Below are positions 34,883 through 43,536 of a DNA stretch of 64,000 nucleotides, piece after piece. This DNA comes from Betaproteobacteria bacterium. Its GTDB lineage: Bacteria; Pseudomonadota; Gammaproteobacteria; Burkholderiales; Burkholderiaceae_C. The notes beneath the pieces were generated by a model. The model worked only from the letters and a program-made list of their open reading frames with translations. It was not told where the DNA came from and did no database searches. The stretch covers positions 124,001 to 188,000 of the forward strand of contig CANGHH010000003.1 of the NCBI GenBank assembly GCA_947453725.1, given 5' to 3'. The translations under genes were made by a program, and so were the position numbers. Every line of letters starts with the position of its first letter. Position 1 is the stretch's first letter.

Positions 34883-35235
34883 CGACCACCGAATCCGGCC
34901 TGCAATACGAAGACACCCACGTCGGCGACGGCGCCGAGGCCACCGCCGGCCAGCACGTGCAAGTGCACTACACCGGCTGGCTCTACGACCCGACCGCCAG
35001 CCACAACCGCGGCAAGAAGTTCGACAGCAGCAAGGACCGCGGCCAGCCCTTCGCCTTCGGCCTCGGCCAGGGCCAGGTCATCCGCGGCTGGGACGAAGGC
35101 GTGCAGGGCATGAAGGTCGGCGGCACGCGCGTGCTGACCATCCCGGCCGATCTGGGCTATGGCCCCCGCGGCGCCGGCGGCGTGATCCCGCCGAACGCCA
35201 CGCTGGTCTTCGAAGTCGATCTGCTGGGGGTCTGA
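34879..35235 (+). CDS. FKBP-type peptidyl-prolyl cis-trans isomerase
   Basis: A 118-residue single-domain FKBP without a signal peptide, so cytoplasmic. Active-site landmarks are [39 protein letters not shown] and [13 protein letters not shown] lies 10 bases before the ATG. It ends 13 bases before a strong bidirectional terminator shared with rhlE. Translationally coupled to gluQ, with no obvious functional link. Confidence 0.94.
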   Translation: MTTTESGLQYEDTHVGDGAEATAGQHVQVHYTGWLYDPTASHNRGKKFDSSKDRGQPFAFGLGQGQVIRGWDEGVQGMKVGGTRVLTIPADLGYGPRGAGGVIPPNATLVFEVDLLGV

Positions 35236-35248
35236 CAGCGACAGCCCG

Positions 35249-35278
35249 AAAAAAAGCGCCCCGGAGGGCGCTTTTTTT
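35249..35278. terminator. Bidirectional intrinsic terminator between the FKBP gene and rhlE
   Basis: A seven-base A-run, then stem AGCGCCC, loop CGGA, stem GGGCGCT, then a seven-base T-run. The A and T tracts make it work on both strands, ending the gluQ-FKBP message and the convergent rhlE message. Confidence 0.9.
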
Positions 35279-35295
35279 GTTGGGCTGATCGAGGC

Positions 35296-36591
35296 TCAGC
35301 GTGCCGGGCGGGGGAAGCCCGGCTTGGCGAAGGTCTTGCCGGCCGGCTTGAAGGGCTTGCCGCCCGCGGGGCGCGGGCCGAAGCTCTTGCCGCCGCGCGG
35401 GGGCGCGCCGGCAGGCATCGGCAGCGGGGCCGAGCGCTTCGGTTCCAGGCCTTCGATGGTGGCCAGCGGGATGCGCTGCGTCGTGTAGCGCTGGATGCGG
35501 TGGATCATGCCGCTGTCGCGGCGCTCGGCCAACGTCACCGCCAGGCCGGTACGGCCGGCACGGCCGGTACGACCGATGCGGTGGACGTAGTCCTCTTCCT
35601 TCATCGGCAGGCCGAAGTTGATGACGTGGCTGATGGTCGGCACGTCGATGCCTCGGGCGGCCACGTCGGTGGCCACCAGCACGCGCAGCTGCTTGCTGCG
35701 CAGACCTTGCAGCACGCGGTTGCGACGGCCTTGCGGCATGCCGCCGTGCAGCGAAGCCACCGAATGGCCCATCTCGTGCAGGCGGTCGGCCAACCAGTCG
35801 GCGTCGCGCTGGGTGCTGGTGAAGACCAGCGCCTGATCGACGTTCTTCTCGGTCAGGATGTGGTCCAGCAGGGCGTTCTTGTGTTCGAAGTCATCGGCCC
35901 AGTGCAGGCGTTGTTCGATGTCGCCGTGGGCTTCGGTCTGCGAGCTGACTTCGATGCGCTGCGGGTCGCGCAGCAGTTCCTGCGCCAGACGGCCGACATG
36001 GCCGGCGAAGGTGGCGCTGTACATCATGGTCTGGCGCGCCGCCGGGGTGGCTTCGGTGATCAGGCGGATGTCGTCGATGAAGCCCATGTCGAGCATGCGG
36101 TCGGCTTCGTCGAGCACCAGCATGTCGAGGTTGCCCAGCATGGCCTTGCCCGAACCGAGGTGGTCGATCAGGCGGCCCGGGGTGGCGATCAGGATGTCCA
36201 GCGGGCCGCGCAAGGCAGCCAGCTGCGCGCCGTAGGGCACACCGCCGACGACGGTGGCCACGCGCAGGCCGGGAACGAAACGGCCGTAGTCGCTGGCGGC
36301 CTTGGCCACCTGCATGGCCAGTTCACGGGTCGGGGTCAGCACCAGCACGCGGGGGCCGCGCGCTTTGCTGCCCGGGGTGGCGGGCAGGCTGCGGCTGGCC
36401 AGCACCTTGGTCAGGGCCGGCAGCATGAAGCTGGCCGTCTTGCCGCTGCCGGTGCGGCTGCTGACCATCAGGTCCTTGCCGGCCAGCGCCGGCGGGATGG
36501 CTTCGGCTTGGACGCCGGTGGGCTCGGTGTAGCCGGCGGCTTGCAGGGCACGCACCAGGGCTTCGTGCAGGTTCAGGGCTTCAAACGTCAT
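35296..36591 (-). CDS. rhlE: DEAD-box RNA helicase (RhlE-like)
   Basis: A 431-residue helicase. Q motif near GYTEPTGVQAEAIP, motif I SRTGSGKT, Ia PTRELAMQ, II DEADRMLDMGF, III SATF, V ARGIDVP and VI HRIGRTGRAGR are all present. The tail after about residue 375 is low complexity and basic (Arg/Gly/Pro/Lys), as usual for RhlE-type helicases acting in RNA decay, ribosome assembly and cold adaptation. ATG at 36591; the frame is open upstream but that part is the transcript leader. The leader of about 230 bases holds three perfect hairpins. Confidence 0.94.
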   Translation of the reverse strand: MTFEALNLHEALVRALQAAGYTEPTGVQAEAIPPALAGKDLMVSSRTGSGKTASFMLPALTKVLASRSLPATPGSKARGPRVLVLTPTRELAMQVAKAASDYGRFVPGLRVATVVGGVPYGAQLAALRGPLDILIATPGRLIDHLGSGKAMLGNLDMLVLDEADRMLDMGFIDDIRLITEATPAARQTMMYSATFAGHVGRLAQELLRDPQRIEVSSQTEAHGDIEQRLHWADDFEHKNALLDHILTEKNVDQALVFTSTQRDADWLADRLHEMGHSVASLHGGMPQGRRNRVLQGLRSKQLRVLVATDVAARGIDVPTISHVINFGLPMKEEDYVHRIGRTGRAGRTGLAVTLAERRDSGMIHRIQRYTTQRIPLATIEGLEPKRSAPLPMPAGAPPRGGKSFGPRPAGGKPFKPAGKTFAKPGFPRPAR

Positions 36592-36820
36592 GTCGGTCTC
36601 GCTTCTATGGGCTCGCGGCACGCAAAAGCGTGCCATCGTTGCCTTGTGGGCAACGTGGGTGGGGTCGCGGGTAGGTGCTGCCAGGCAGATTGCTGCCATG
36701 GTTTCGGTCGCACCCGGGTACAGCGACGGCATCGCCGCCGACCCGAAAGAAGCGCACGTTTGAGCAAACGTGGCAAAGGCCGAAGGGGATGAACTTCTGG
36801 CAGGTCAGGAACCAGCCAAG
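36592..36820 (-). promoter_or_regulatory. Long hairpin-rich 5' leader of rhlE
   Basis: From the predicted start near 36820 down to the ATG, the leader contains three perfect inverted repeats: an 8-bp stem at 36755-36772 (CACGTTTG, 2-base gap), a 7-bp stem at 36637-36655 (five-base loop) and a 7-bp stem at 36617-36634 (AAAA loop on the + strand). All are perfectly paired, in non-coding sequence. A role in autoregulation or cold response is suggested by what is known for other DEAD-box helicase genes; it matches no RNA family I recognise. Confidence 0.5.
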
Positions 36821-36826
36821 CCTCGA

Positions 36827-36832
36827 AGTATA
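36827..36832 (-). promoter_or_regulatory. Candidate -10 box of the rhlE promoter
   Basis: On the minus strand this reads TATACT, five of six bases of the sigma-70 -10 consensus, between the PHP gene stop and rhlE. No good -35 is visible 16-18 bases upstream (CCAATG at best). Confidence 0.4.
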
Positions 36833-36860
36833 GCTGGTTTCGCCGCCGGCATTGGGGTTT

Positions 36861-37733
36861 CTACGAAAGCGCCTGCCGTGACGACTGGACGCGCGGCGCG
36901 AGCGCACCCCAGACCGGGTCCACCCGGCCCGGCAGGTCGGGCAAGGTGCCGAGTTCGGTGCGGCTCTCGCCGGGCGAATGGAAGTCGCTGCCGCGTGAGG
37001 CCAGCAGGCCGAATTCGACGGCCGTGTCGGCGTAGCGGATGTGCTCGGCCGCGCTGTGGCTGCCCGTCATGACCTCGACGCCGCGGCCGCCGTGGGCGAT
37101 GAATTCGGTGATCAGCGCGTACTCGGCGGTGGCGCTGAACTTGTAGCGGCCGGGGTGGGCGATGACGGCGATGCCGCCGGCGCCGGTGATCCACCGAACC
37201 GCGTCGCCCAGGCCGGCCCAGACGTGGGGCACATAGCCCGGCAGGCCTTCCTTCAGGTAGCGGCGAAACACGCTGTGCATGTCGGCGCAGACGCCGGTCT
37301 CGACCAGGAAGCGGGCGAAGTGGGTGCGCGAGATCAGTTCGGGGTTGCTGACGTAGCGCAGCGCGCCTTCGAAGGCGCCGGGAATGCCGGCTTTCGCCAG
37401 GCCGCTGGCCATGTCCAGGGCGCGTTGGCGGCGGCCGCCGCGCGTGGCGGCCAGGCCGGCGTTCAGCGCGGCGTCGTCGGCGTCGAAGCCCAGGCCGACG
37501 ATGTGCACGGTTTCACCGGCGAAACTGACCGAGATCTCGGTGCCGGTGAGGTAGCCCATGCCGAGGTCGAGCGCCGCGCTGCGCGCCCGCTGCTGGCCGC
37601 CGAGTTCGTCGTGGTCGGTCAGCGCCCAGAGTTCGACGCCCTGGGCGTGGGCCCGCTCGGCCAGCGCCTCCGGGCTGAGCGTGCCGTCAGAGAAGGCGGA
37701 ATGCGAATGCAGGTCGGCGTTGAGTAGGTGCAC
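36861..37733 (-). CDS. rnm: PHP-domain phosphoesterase / 5'-3' exoribonuclease (RNase AM/TrpH type)
   Basis: A 290-residue protein of the PHP family. Metal-binding segments are DLHSHSAFSDGTL at the start, LTDHDELGG, a central AHPGRY and the late SRGSDFHSPGE. Relatives hydrolyse 3',5'-bisphosphonucleotides and trim 5' ends of rRNA. The start is GTG at 37733; a TACAAT box on the same strand ends five bases before it, with no Shine-Dalgarno, suggesting a leaderless message. It lies between lolD and rhlE on the same strand. Confidence 0.88.
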   Translation of the reverse strand: MHLLNADLHSHSAFSDGTLSPEALAERAHAQGVELWALTDHDELGGQQRARSAALDLGMGYLTGTEISVSFAGETVHIVGLGFDADDAALNAGLAATRGGRRQRALDMASGLAKAGIPGAFEGALRYVSNPELISRTHFARFLVETGVCADMHSVFRRYLKEGLPGYVPHVWAGLGDAVRWITGAGGIAVIAHPGRYKFSATAEYALITEFIAHGGRGVEVMTGSHSAAEHIRYADTAVEFGLLASRGSDFHSPGESRTELGTLPDLPGRVDPVWGALAPRVQSSRQALS

Positions 37734-37805
37734 AGCGCATTGTAAAAACTCGGCGCCTGTCAGCGCAAAGGCGGGGCTTGTGCAGGCCTGGCGCAGTCGG
37801 CGGCT

Positions 37806-38480
37806 TCAGGCGCCCAGCGCCATGCGCCGGCCGCAGCGCGCGGCCAGGCTCTCGTCGTGGGTGACGACGACGAAGGCCGTGCCCTGTTCGCGGGCCAGGC
37901 CCAGCATCAGCTCGAAGACGCCGTCGGCGGTGCTGCGGTCGAGGTTCCCGGTCGGCTCGTCGGCCAGCACGCAGGCCGGCTGCGTGACGAGGGCCCGCGC
38001 AATGGCCACACGCTGGCGCTCGCCGCCCGACAGTTGCGCCGGGTGGTGGTTCGCGCGACCGGCCAGGCCGACGCTGGCCAGCACGCGCTGCGCCGCGTCC
38101 CGCGCCTCGGCCTGCGGCAGGCGGCGGATGCGCAAGGGCATGGCCACGTTGTCGAGCGCGCTGAACTCGGGCAGCAGATGGTGGAACTGGTAGACGAAGC
38201 CCAGGTGCAGATTGCGCCAGCGGCCCTGCTCGGCGGCGCCCATGCCGGTGTAGGCGCGGCCCATCAGCTCGACCGTGCCCGAAGTGGGGGCGTCCAGCCC
38301 GCCCAGCAGGTGCAGCAGGGTGCTCTTGCCGGAACCCGAAGCGCCGACCACGGCCAGCGTCTCGCCGCTTGCCACCTGCAGGCTGACGCCCTGCAGCACC
38401 GTGACGTCGAGCGGGCCTTCCAGGAAGCGCTTGTGCAGGTCCTGGCAGCGCAGGATCACGCCGTCCGGCAGCTCATTCAT
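37806..38480 (-). CDS. lolD: Lipoprotein-releasing ABC transporter ATPase LolD
   Basis: A 224-residue ATPase of the LolCDE complex, which extracts outer-membrane lipoproteins from the inner membrane. Walker [11 protein letters not shown]-loop [22 protein letters not shown] (the LolD/MacB-type lid region), signature [15 protein letters not shown], Walker [13 protein letters not shown] and VVTHD. Its start overlaps the end of the permease gene by eight bases, so the two are co-transcribed and probably coupled. Confidence 0.95.
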   Translation of the reverse strand: MNELPDGVILRCQDLHKRFLEGPLDVTVLQGVSLQVASGETLAVVGASGSGKSTLLHLLGGLDAPTSGTVELMGRAYTGMGAAEQGRWRNLHLGFVYQFHHLLPEFSALDNVAMPLRIRRLPQAEARDAAQRVLASVGLAGRANHHPAQLSGGERQRVAIARALVTQPACVLADEPTGNLDRSTADGVFELMLGLAREQGTAFVVVTHDESLAARCGRRMALGA

Positions 38481-39726
38481 AGCGCAGCGCCTCGGCCGGG
38501 TTGACGCGGCTGGCGCCCCAGCTCGGGTAGAGCGTGGCGGCGAAGGCCAGCGCCAGCGAAATCAGCGTGATCGGCAGGATGTCGCTGGCCAGCGGCTGGC
38601 TGGGCATGTGGTTGATGACATAGATGCTGCCTGGCAGGAAGGCCACGCCCAGGGCGCGCTCGATGGCCGGCACGATGACGTCGATGTTGACGGCCACGCC
38701 CAGACCCAGCAACACGCCGGCCAGCGTGCCGATGATGCCGCTCATCGCGCCCTGCACGATGAAGATGCCCATCACGCTCTTCGGGCTGGCGCCCAGGGTG
38801 CGCAGGATGGCGATGTCGGCACGCTTGTCGGTCACCGTCATCACCAGGGTGCTGACCAGGTTGAAGGCGGCCACGGCGACGATCAGCGTCAGGATGATGA
38901 ACATCATGCGTTTCTCGATCTGCACCGCGTCGTACCAGTTGCGGTTGGTCCTCGTCCAGTCGCGCACGGTGACCGCCGGGCCCAGGCGGGCCTGCAGTTC
39001 GGCGCCGATCTGCCGCGCGCCCTGCACGTCGTTCAGCCGCAACTGCACGCCCATCGGGCCTTCGACGCGGAACAGGCGCACCGCATCTTCCACGTGAATC
39101 AGCGCCAGGCCGCTGTCGTATTCGTAATGCCCGGCCTCGAAGGTGCCGACCAGCGTGAACTGCTTGAGCCGCGGCACCACGCCGGCCGGCGTGGTCTGGC
39201 CGCCGGGGGCGACGATGGTGACCTTGTCGCCGGTGCGGGCGCCCAGCATGCGCGCCAGTTCGATGCCCAGCACGATGTTCCATTCGCCCGCCTTCAGTTT
39301 CGCCATCAACGGGGCTTGCGTCTTGGCCAGGTCGGTGACCTGGCCTTCCAGCGCGGGGTCGATGCCGCGCACCACGGCACCGCGCAACTCGTCGCCGCGG
39401 CCGACCAGCGCTTGCGCGGCCACGAAAGGCGCCGCGCCGACGACGCGGCGGTCCTGGCGCGCGGCAGCGGCCGTGGCCTGCCAGTCGGGCAGCGCACCGC
39501 CGGCGGCGTCGAAGACCTCGATGTGCGCGATGACGCTGAGCATGCGGTCGCGCACTTCCTGCTGGAAGCCGTTCATCACGCTGAGCACGATGATCAGCGC
39601 CGCCACGCCCAGCGCGATGCCCAGCATCGAGACCGCGCTGATGAAGGAGATGAAGCCGTTGCGGCGACCGGCGCGGCCGGCGCGCGTGTAGCGCCAGCCG
39701 ATGGTCCACTCAAACGGCAGGTTCAT
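38473..39726 (-). CDS. lolC: Lipoprotein-releasing ABC transporter permease LolC/LolE
   Basis: A 417-residue inner-membrane protein with the LolC/E pattern: start [26 protein letters not shown], first transmembrane helix [25 protein letters not shown], a large periplasmic domain (about 50-270) and three C-terminal helices with the FtsX-type core ([17 protein letters not shown]). Only one permease gene accompanies lolD, as in bacteria where a single LolF-type protein forms a homodimer. The ATG at 39726 fits the family start; an open extension upstream has no similarity. Confidence 0.93.
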   Translation of the reverse strand: MNLPFEWTIGWRYTRAGRAGRRNGFISFISAVSMLGIALGVAALIIVLSVMNGFQQEVRDRMLSVIAHIEVFDAAGGALPDWQATAAAARQDRRVVGAAPFVAAQALVGRGDELRGAVVRGIDPALEGQVTDLAKTQAPLMAKLKAGEWNIVLGIELARMLGARTGDKVTIVAPGGQTTPAGVVPRLKQFTLVGTFEAGHYEYDSGLALIHVEDAVRLFRVEGPMGVQLRLNDVQGARQIGAELQARLGPAVTVRDWTRTNRNWYDAVQIEKRMMFIILTLIVAVAAFNLVSTLVMTVTDKRADIAILRTLGASPKSVMGIFIVQGAMSGIIGTLAGVLLGLGVAVNIDVIVPAIERALGVAFLPGSIYVINHMPSQPLASDILPITLISLALAFAATLYPSWGASRVNPAEALRYE

Positions 39727-39799
39727 GCGCGGTGCGGGGCAGGGTTCATGGCGCGCGGATGCTAACGGACGGGCTGCAGCCGCCCCGGATAATCGCCGC

Positions 39800-40729
39800 A
39801 TGCACCTGATGATCCCCTACGCCGCGCCCATGTCCGAGGCCGGCCGGCAAGCCAGCGCCAGCTTGAAGTTGCCTCGCCTGCAGGCGCTGCTCGGCCGCTG
39901 GACCGAAGTGGATCGCGACAGCGCCGACGAATGGAGCCTGAGCCCACCGCACGAACGCGCCCGGGCCCGGGCGCTGGGCCTGCGGGGCGGCAGCGGGCAA
40001 CTGCCCTGGGCGGCGCTGCAGGCCCGGGCCGATGGCTTGGCGGTGGGCGATCGGGCCTGGGGGCTGGTCACGCCTGCGCACTGGCACCTGGGCACCGATC
40101 AGGTCAGCCTGCTCGACCCGCAGACCCTGATGCTGGACGAGGCCGGCTCGAAGGCTTGCTTCGATGCGGTGCAGGACCTCTTCACCAGCGCGGGCTACGC
40201 GGTGCACCGGGCCGCGCCGCTGCGCTGGTACATCGCCCACGAATCGCTGGCCCGGCTGGCCACCGCCTCGCTGGACCGCGTGATCGGCCGCAACGTCGAT
40301 GCCTGGCTGGGCAGCGATCCGGCGATGCAGCCGCTGCGCCGCTTGCAGAGCGAGGTGCAGATGCTGCTCTACACGCACCCGCTGAACGAGCAGCGCGAGG
40401 CGCAGGGCTTGCTGCCCGTCAACTCCTTCTGGCTCAGCGGCTGCGGCGTGGCCCAGGCGGTCACCGGGATTGAGCCGACCACCGACGCCCGCCTGCGCGG
40501 GTCGGCGCTGGCCGACGACTGGGCGGCCTGGGTCAAGGCCTGGGACACGCTGGACGAAGGCCCGCTGGCCGATCTGCTGCAGCGCGCCGACCGCGGCGAG
40601 GCGGTCCGCCTGACGCTGTGCGGCGAACGCGCTGCGGCCACCTTCGAACCGGCGCCACGCAGCTTGCTGCAGCGGGCGCGCGGCCTGTTTGCTGCGTCGG
40701 CCATGCTGCCGTTGCTGGAGAGCCTGTGA
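39800..40729 (+). CDS. RpfE-like / phosphoglycerate-mutase-like protein of unknown function
   Basis: A 309-residue cytoplasmic protein matching a family found beside recJ in betaproteobacteria and Xanthomonas, often named RpfE or, without evidence, phosphoglycerate mutase. Recognisable segments are MHLMIPYAAP, GLVTPAHWHLGTDQVSL and LLPVNSFWLSGCG. I see no catalytic signature of known mutases. A GATAAT box ends six bases before the ATG and there is no Shine-Dalgarno. The stop overlaps the recJ GTG, so the two genes are coupled. Confidence 0.8.
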   Translation: MHLMIPYAAPMSEAGRQASASLKLPRLQALLGRWTEVDRDSADEWSLSPPHERARARALGLRGGSGQLPWAALQARADGLAVGDRAWGLVTPAHWHLGTDQVSLLDPQTLMLDEAGSKACFDAVQDLFTSAGYAVHRAAPLRWYIAHESLARLATASLDRVIGRNVDAWLGSDPAMQPLRRLQSEVQMLLYTHPLNEQREAQGLLPVNSFWLSGCGVAQAVTGIEPTTDARLRGSALADDWAAWVKAWDTLDEGPLADLLQRADRGEAVRLTLCGERAAATFEPAPRSLLQRARGLFAASAMLPLLESL

Positions 40730-42480
40730 TTCTGCAAACCCGCGACGTCTCGCCGCGCACCGCCTACGCGCTGGAGCAGGCCGGCGTGCATCCGCTGCTG
40801 GCCCGCCTGCTCGCCGCGCGCGGCGTGCGGGCCGTCGATGAACTGGACGACAGCCTGGGCCGACTGCTGCTGCCCGAAACGATGAAAGGCAGCGCCGAAG
40901 CCGGCCGTCTGCTGGCCGACGCGATCCAGCAGCGCCAACGCATCTGCATCGTCGCCGACTACGACTGCGACGGCGCCACCGCCTGCGCCGTGGCGCTGCG
41001 CGGGCTGGCCTTGCTGGGCGCTGCGCCGGGCAGCGTCGGCTACGTCGTGCCCGACCGCGCGGTCCACGGTTACGGCCTGACGCCGGCCATCGTCGACCTG
41101 GCCCGCGAGCGCCACCCGAAGGGCCTCGACGTTCTGGTCACGGTGGACAACGGCATCGCCAGCCACGCCGGCGTGGCCCACGCGCGGGCCTGCGGCCTGC
41201 AGGTGCTGGTCACCGACCACCACCTGCCGGCGGTCATCGACGGCGCTATCTCGCTGCCCGACGCCGACGTCATCGTCAACCCCAACCAGCCCGGCTGCGA
41301 CTTCGCCAGCAAGGCGATCGCCGGTGTCGGCGTGATGTTCTATGTGCTGCTGGCGACGCGGGCCGCACTGCGCGCCCGCGGTGCCTTCGATGCGGCCACG
41401 CAGCCGCGGCTGGACGCCTTGCTCGACCTGGTCGCGCTGGGCACCGTGGCCGACGTGGTGAAGCTGGACGCCAACAACCGCCGACTGGTCGCGCAGGGCC
41501 TGAAACGCATCCGCAGCGGGCGCATGCAGCCCGGTATCACGGCGCTGTTCCAGGCCGCCGGGCGTGACGCCAGCAAGGCGGCCGGCTTCGACTTCGGCTT
41601 CGCTTTGGGCCCGCGCATCAACGCCGCCGGCCGGCTGGCCGACATGACGCTGGGCATCACCTGCCTGAGCACCGACGACGCCGCGCTGGCGCAGGAACTC
41701 GCCGCGCAGCTCGACGCCATCAACCGCGAACGCCGCGAAGTGGAAGCCGGCATGCGCGAGCTGGCTGAGCGGGCCTTGCTGCAGCTGATGCCGGCCGACG
41801 ACACCGCCGATGCGCCGCCCGCGCCCCCTTCGGTCGCGCTCTTCGACGAAAGCTTCCACGAAGGTGTGGTCGGCATCGTCGCCGGCCGCGTCAAGGACAG
41901 GCTGCACCGGCCGACCTTCGTCTTCGCCCGCGGCGCCGACGGCCACTTGAAAGGCTCGGGCCGTTCGATCCCTGGCTTCCACCTGCGCGACGCCCTGGAC
42001 CTGGTGGCCAAGCGCCACCCCGGCTTGCTGCTGCGCTTCGGCGGCCACGCGATGGCCGCTGGCTGCACGCTGGGCGATGTCGGCGACGACGGTCCGCTGG
42101 CGCTGTTCGACGGTGCGCTGCGGGCGGTCGCCACCGAATGGCTGGACGCCGCGACGCTGACCCGCACCCTGCGCACCGACGGCCCGCTGCCGCTGGAATG
42201 GTTCAACGCGCAGACCGTGGCGCTGCTCGACGCGCAGGTCTGGGGCCAGGGCTTCGAGCCGCCGATGTTCTGCGACGAGGTGCAGGTGCTGCAGCAGCGC
42301 CTGGTCGGCGAGAAGCACATGAAGTTGAAGCTGCGCCACCAGGGCACCGAGCGCGACGCCATCTGGTTCAGCCACACCGAAGCGCTGCCCGCCACGGCGC
42401 GTTTGGCCTACCGATTGAGCATCGACGAATGGAACGGCAAGCAGCGCGTGCAGATGATGGTCGAGGCCAGCGCGCCCTGA
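40726..42480 (+). CDS. recJ: Single-stranded-DNA exonuclease RecJ
   Basis: A 584-residue 5'-3' exonuclease of recombination and repair. DHH-family motifs: DYDCDGATA, the TVDNGIASH loop, VTDHHLP, a GPRINAAGR segment and the DHHA1 region GSGRSIPGFHL ... RFGGHAMAAG. The C-terminal OB-like domain is complete. The GTG at 40726 overlaps the previous stop by four bases and matches the family start VILQTRDVSPR; the upstream open frame does not. Confidence 0.95.
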   Translation: MILQTRDVSPRTAYALEQAGVHPLLARLLAARGVRAVDELDDSLGRLLLPETMKGSAEAGRLLADAIQQRQRICIVADYDCDGATACAVALRGLALLGAAPGSVGYVVPDRAVHGYGLTPAIVDLARERHPKGLDVLVTVDNGIASHAGVAHARACGLQVLVTDHHLPAVIDGAISLPDADVIVNPNQPGCDFASKAIAGVGVMFYVLLATRAALRARGAFDAATQPRLDALLDLVALGTVADVVKLDANNRRLVAQGLKRIRSGRMQPGITALFQAAGRDASKAAGFDFGFALGPRINAAGRLADMTLGITCLSTDDAALAQELAAQLDAINRERREVEAGMRELAERALLQLMPADDTADAPPAPPSVALFDESFHEGVVGIVAGRVKDRLHRPTFVFARGADGHLKGSGRSIPGFHLRDALDLVAKRHPGLLLRFGGHAMAAGCTLGDVGDDGPLALFDGALRAVATEWLDAATLTRTLRTDGPLPLEWFNAQTVALLDAQVWGQGFEPPMFCDEVQVLQQRLVGEKHMKLKLRHQGTERDAIWFSHTEALPATARLAYRLSIDEWNGKQRVQMMVEASAP

Positions 42481-42501
42481 CCCCTGGCCGCTGGAAGGGG
42501 C

Positions 42502-43536
42502 TCAGGCCACCCGACCGAACCACCACAGCGACAGCCCCGCCGACAGCAGCGCCAGCAGCGCGCCCAGGGCGGCGAACAGCGCCGTCACCTCGGTTTCCTT
42601 GCGCTCGACGACCATGCGCGACGACAGGCCCTCGTAGACCTGCTTCAGGTCTTCGGCGGTGCCGGCGTAGAAGTACTCGCCGTGGGTCAGCAGCGAGATG
42701 TTCTTCAGCGTCTCTTCGTCCAGCCGCACGCGCATGCTCCAGCCTTCGAAGCCGATGGTCTCGCCGCTGGTCGTGCCCACGCCCACGGTGTAGACGCGGA
42801 TGCCGTGGTCGGCGGCCATCCTGGCGGCGTCCAGCGGGTCGGGGCCGGTCGTGCGCTGGCCGTCGGTCAGCATGATGATGGCCGCCGAGTTGTAGCTGCC
42901 GGGTGCTGCCGGCGGGCGCTTGGTCGCTTCCTGCTTCGCGGCGAAGTCCTTGCCGGGGAAGTTGCGCTGGCCGGTGACGTGCTGGATCTCGATGCCGTCG
43001 TCGGGGAAGAGCGTGGCCAGGCTCAGGATGATGCCGCTGCCCGTGGCGGTGCCGCGCTGCAGCTGGAAACGGTCGATGGCCTTGATCACGTCGTCGCGGC
43101 TGGCCGTCGGCGCCTGCACCACGGCGGCCGTGCCGGCGAAGGCCACCACGCCGACGCGGACCTCGCGCGGCAGCTTGTTGACGAAGCTCTTGGCGGCTTC
43201 CTGCGAGGCCACCAGCCGGTTCGGCTTGACGTCTTCGGCGCGCATGCTGCCCGACACGTCCATCGCCAGCATGATGGTGCGCTCGGCCAGCGGCAGCCTC
43301 AGCGTGGCAGTGGGCCGGGCCACGGCCAGCAGCAGCGTGGTCAGGGCGAGCAGCAAGAGCAGCGGCGGCAGATGGCGGCGCCACCCGGGTCCGCGGCCCA
43401 GCGCCAGCTTGGCGATGGCGATGCTGGCCACCCGCACGGTGGCCCTGCGCTGGCGCGCCAGCAGCCAGAAGTACAGCGCCACCAGCAGTGGCAGCAGCGC
43501 CAGCAGCGCCAGCATCTGCGGCCAGATCAGGCTCAT
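42502..43536 (-). CDS. VWA-domain membrane protein (BatA-like)
   Basis: A 344-residue inner-membrane protein. Transmembrane helices at about 5-27 and 55-75, then a von Willebrand A domain with the MIDAS motif DVSGSM (DxSxS) and the later IIMLTDG, and a closing helix near the C-terminus (LFAALGALLALLSAGLSLWWF). This is the BatA layout of the MoxR-DUF58-VWA systems. It is the last gene of the unit, overlapping DUF58 by four bases. BatA-type proteins have been linked to envelope stress tolerance; the mechanism is unknown. Confidence 0.9.
   Translation of the reverse strand: MSLIWPQMLALLALLPLLVALYFWLLARQRRATVRVASIAIAKLALGRGPGWRRHLPPLLLLLALTTLLLAVARPTATLRLPLAERTIMLAMDVSGSMRAEDVKPNRLVASQEAAKSFVNKLPREVRVGVVAFAGTAAVVQAPTASRDDVIKAIDRFQLQRGTATGSGIILSLATLFPDDGIEIQHVTGQRNFPGKDFAAKQEATKRPPAAPGSYNSAAIIMLTDGQRTTGPDPLDAARMAADHGIRVYTVGVGTTSGETIGFEGWSMRVRLDEETLKNISLLTHGEYFYAGTAEDLKQVYEGLSSRMVVERKETEVTALFAALGALLALLSAGLSLWWFGRVA

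Noticed and set aside
36592..36732. In-frame N-terminal extension of RhlE
   Set aside because: The codons fall on the hairpins of the leader and have no helicase similarity; the family start is MTFEALNLHEALVRAL at 36591.
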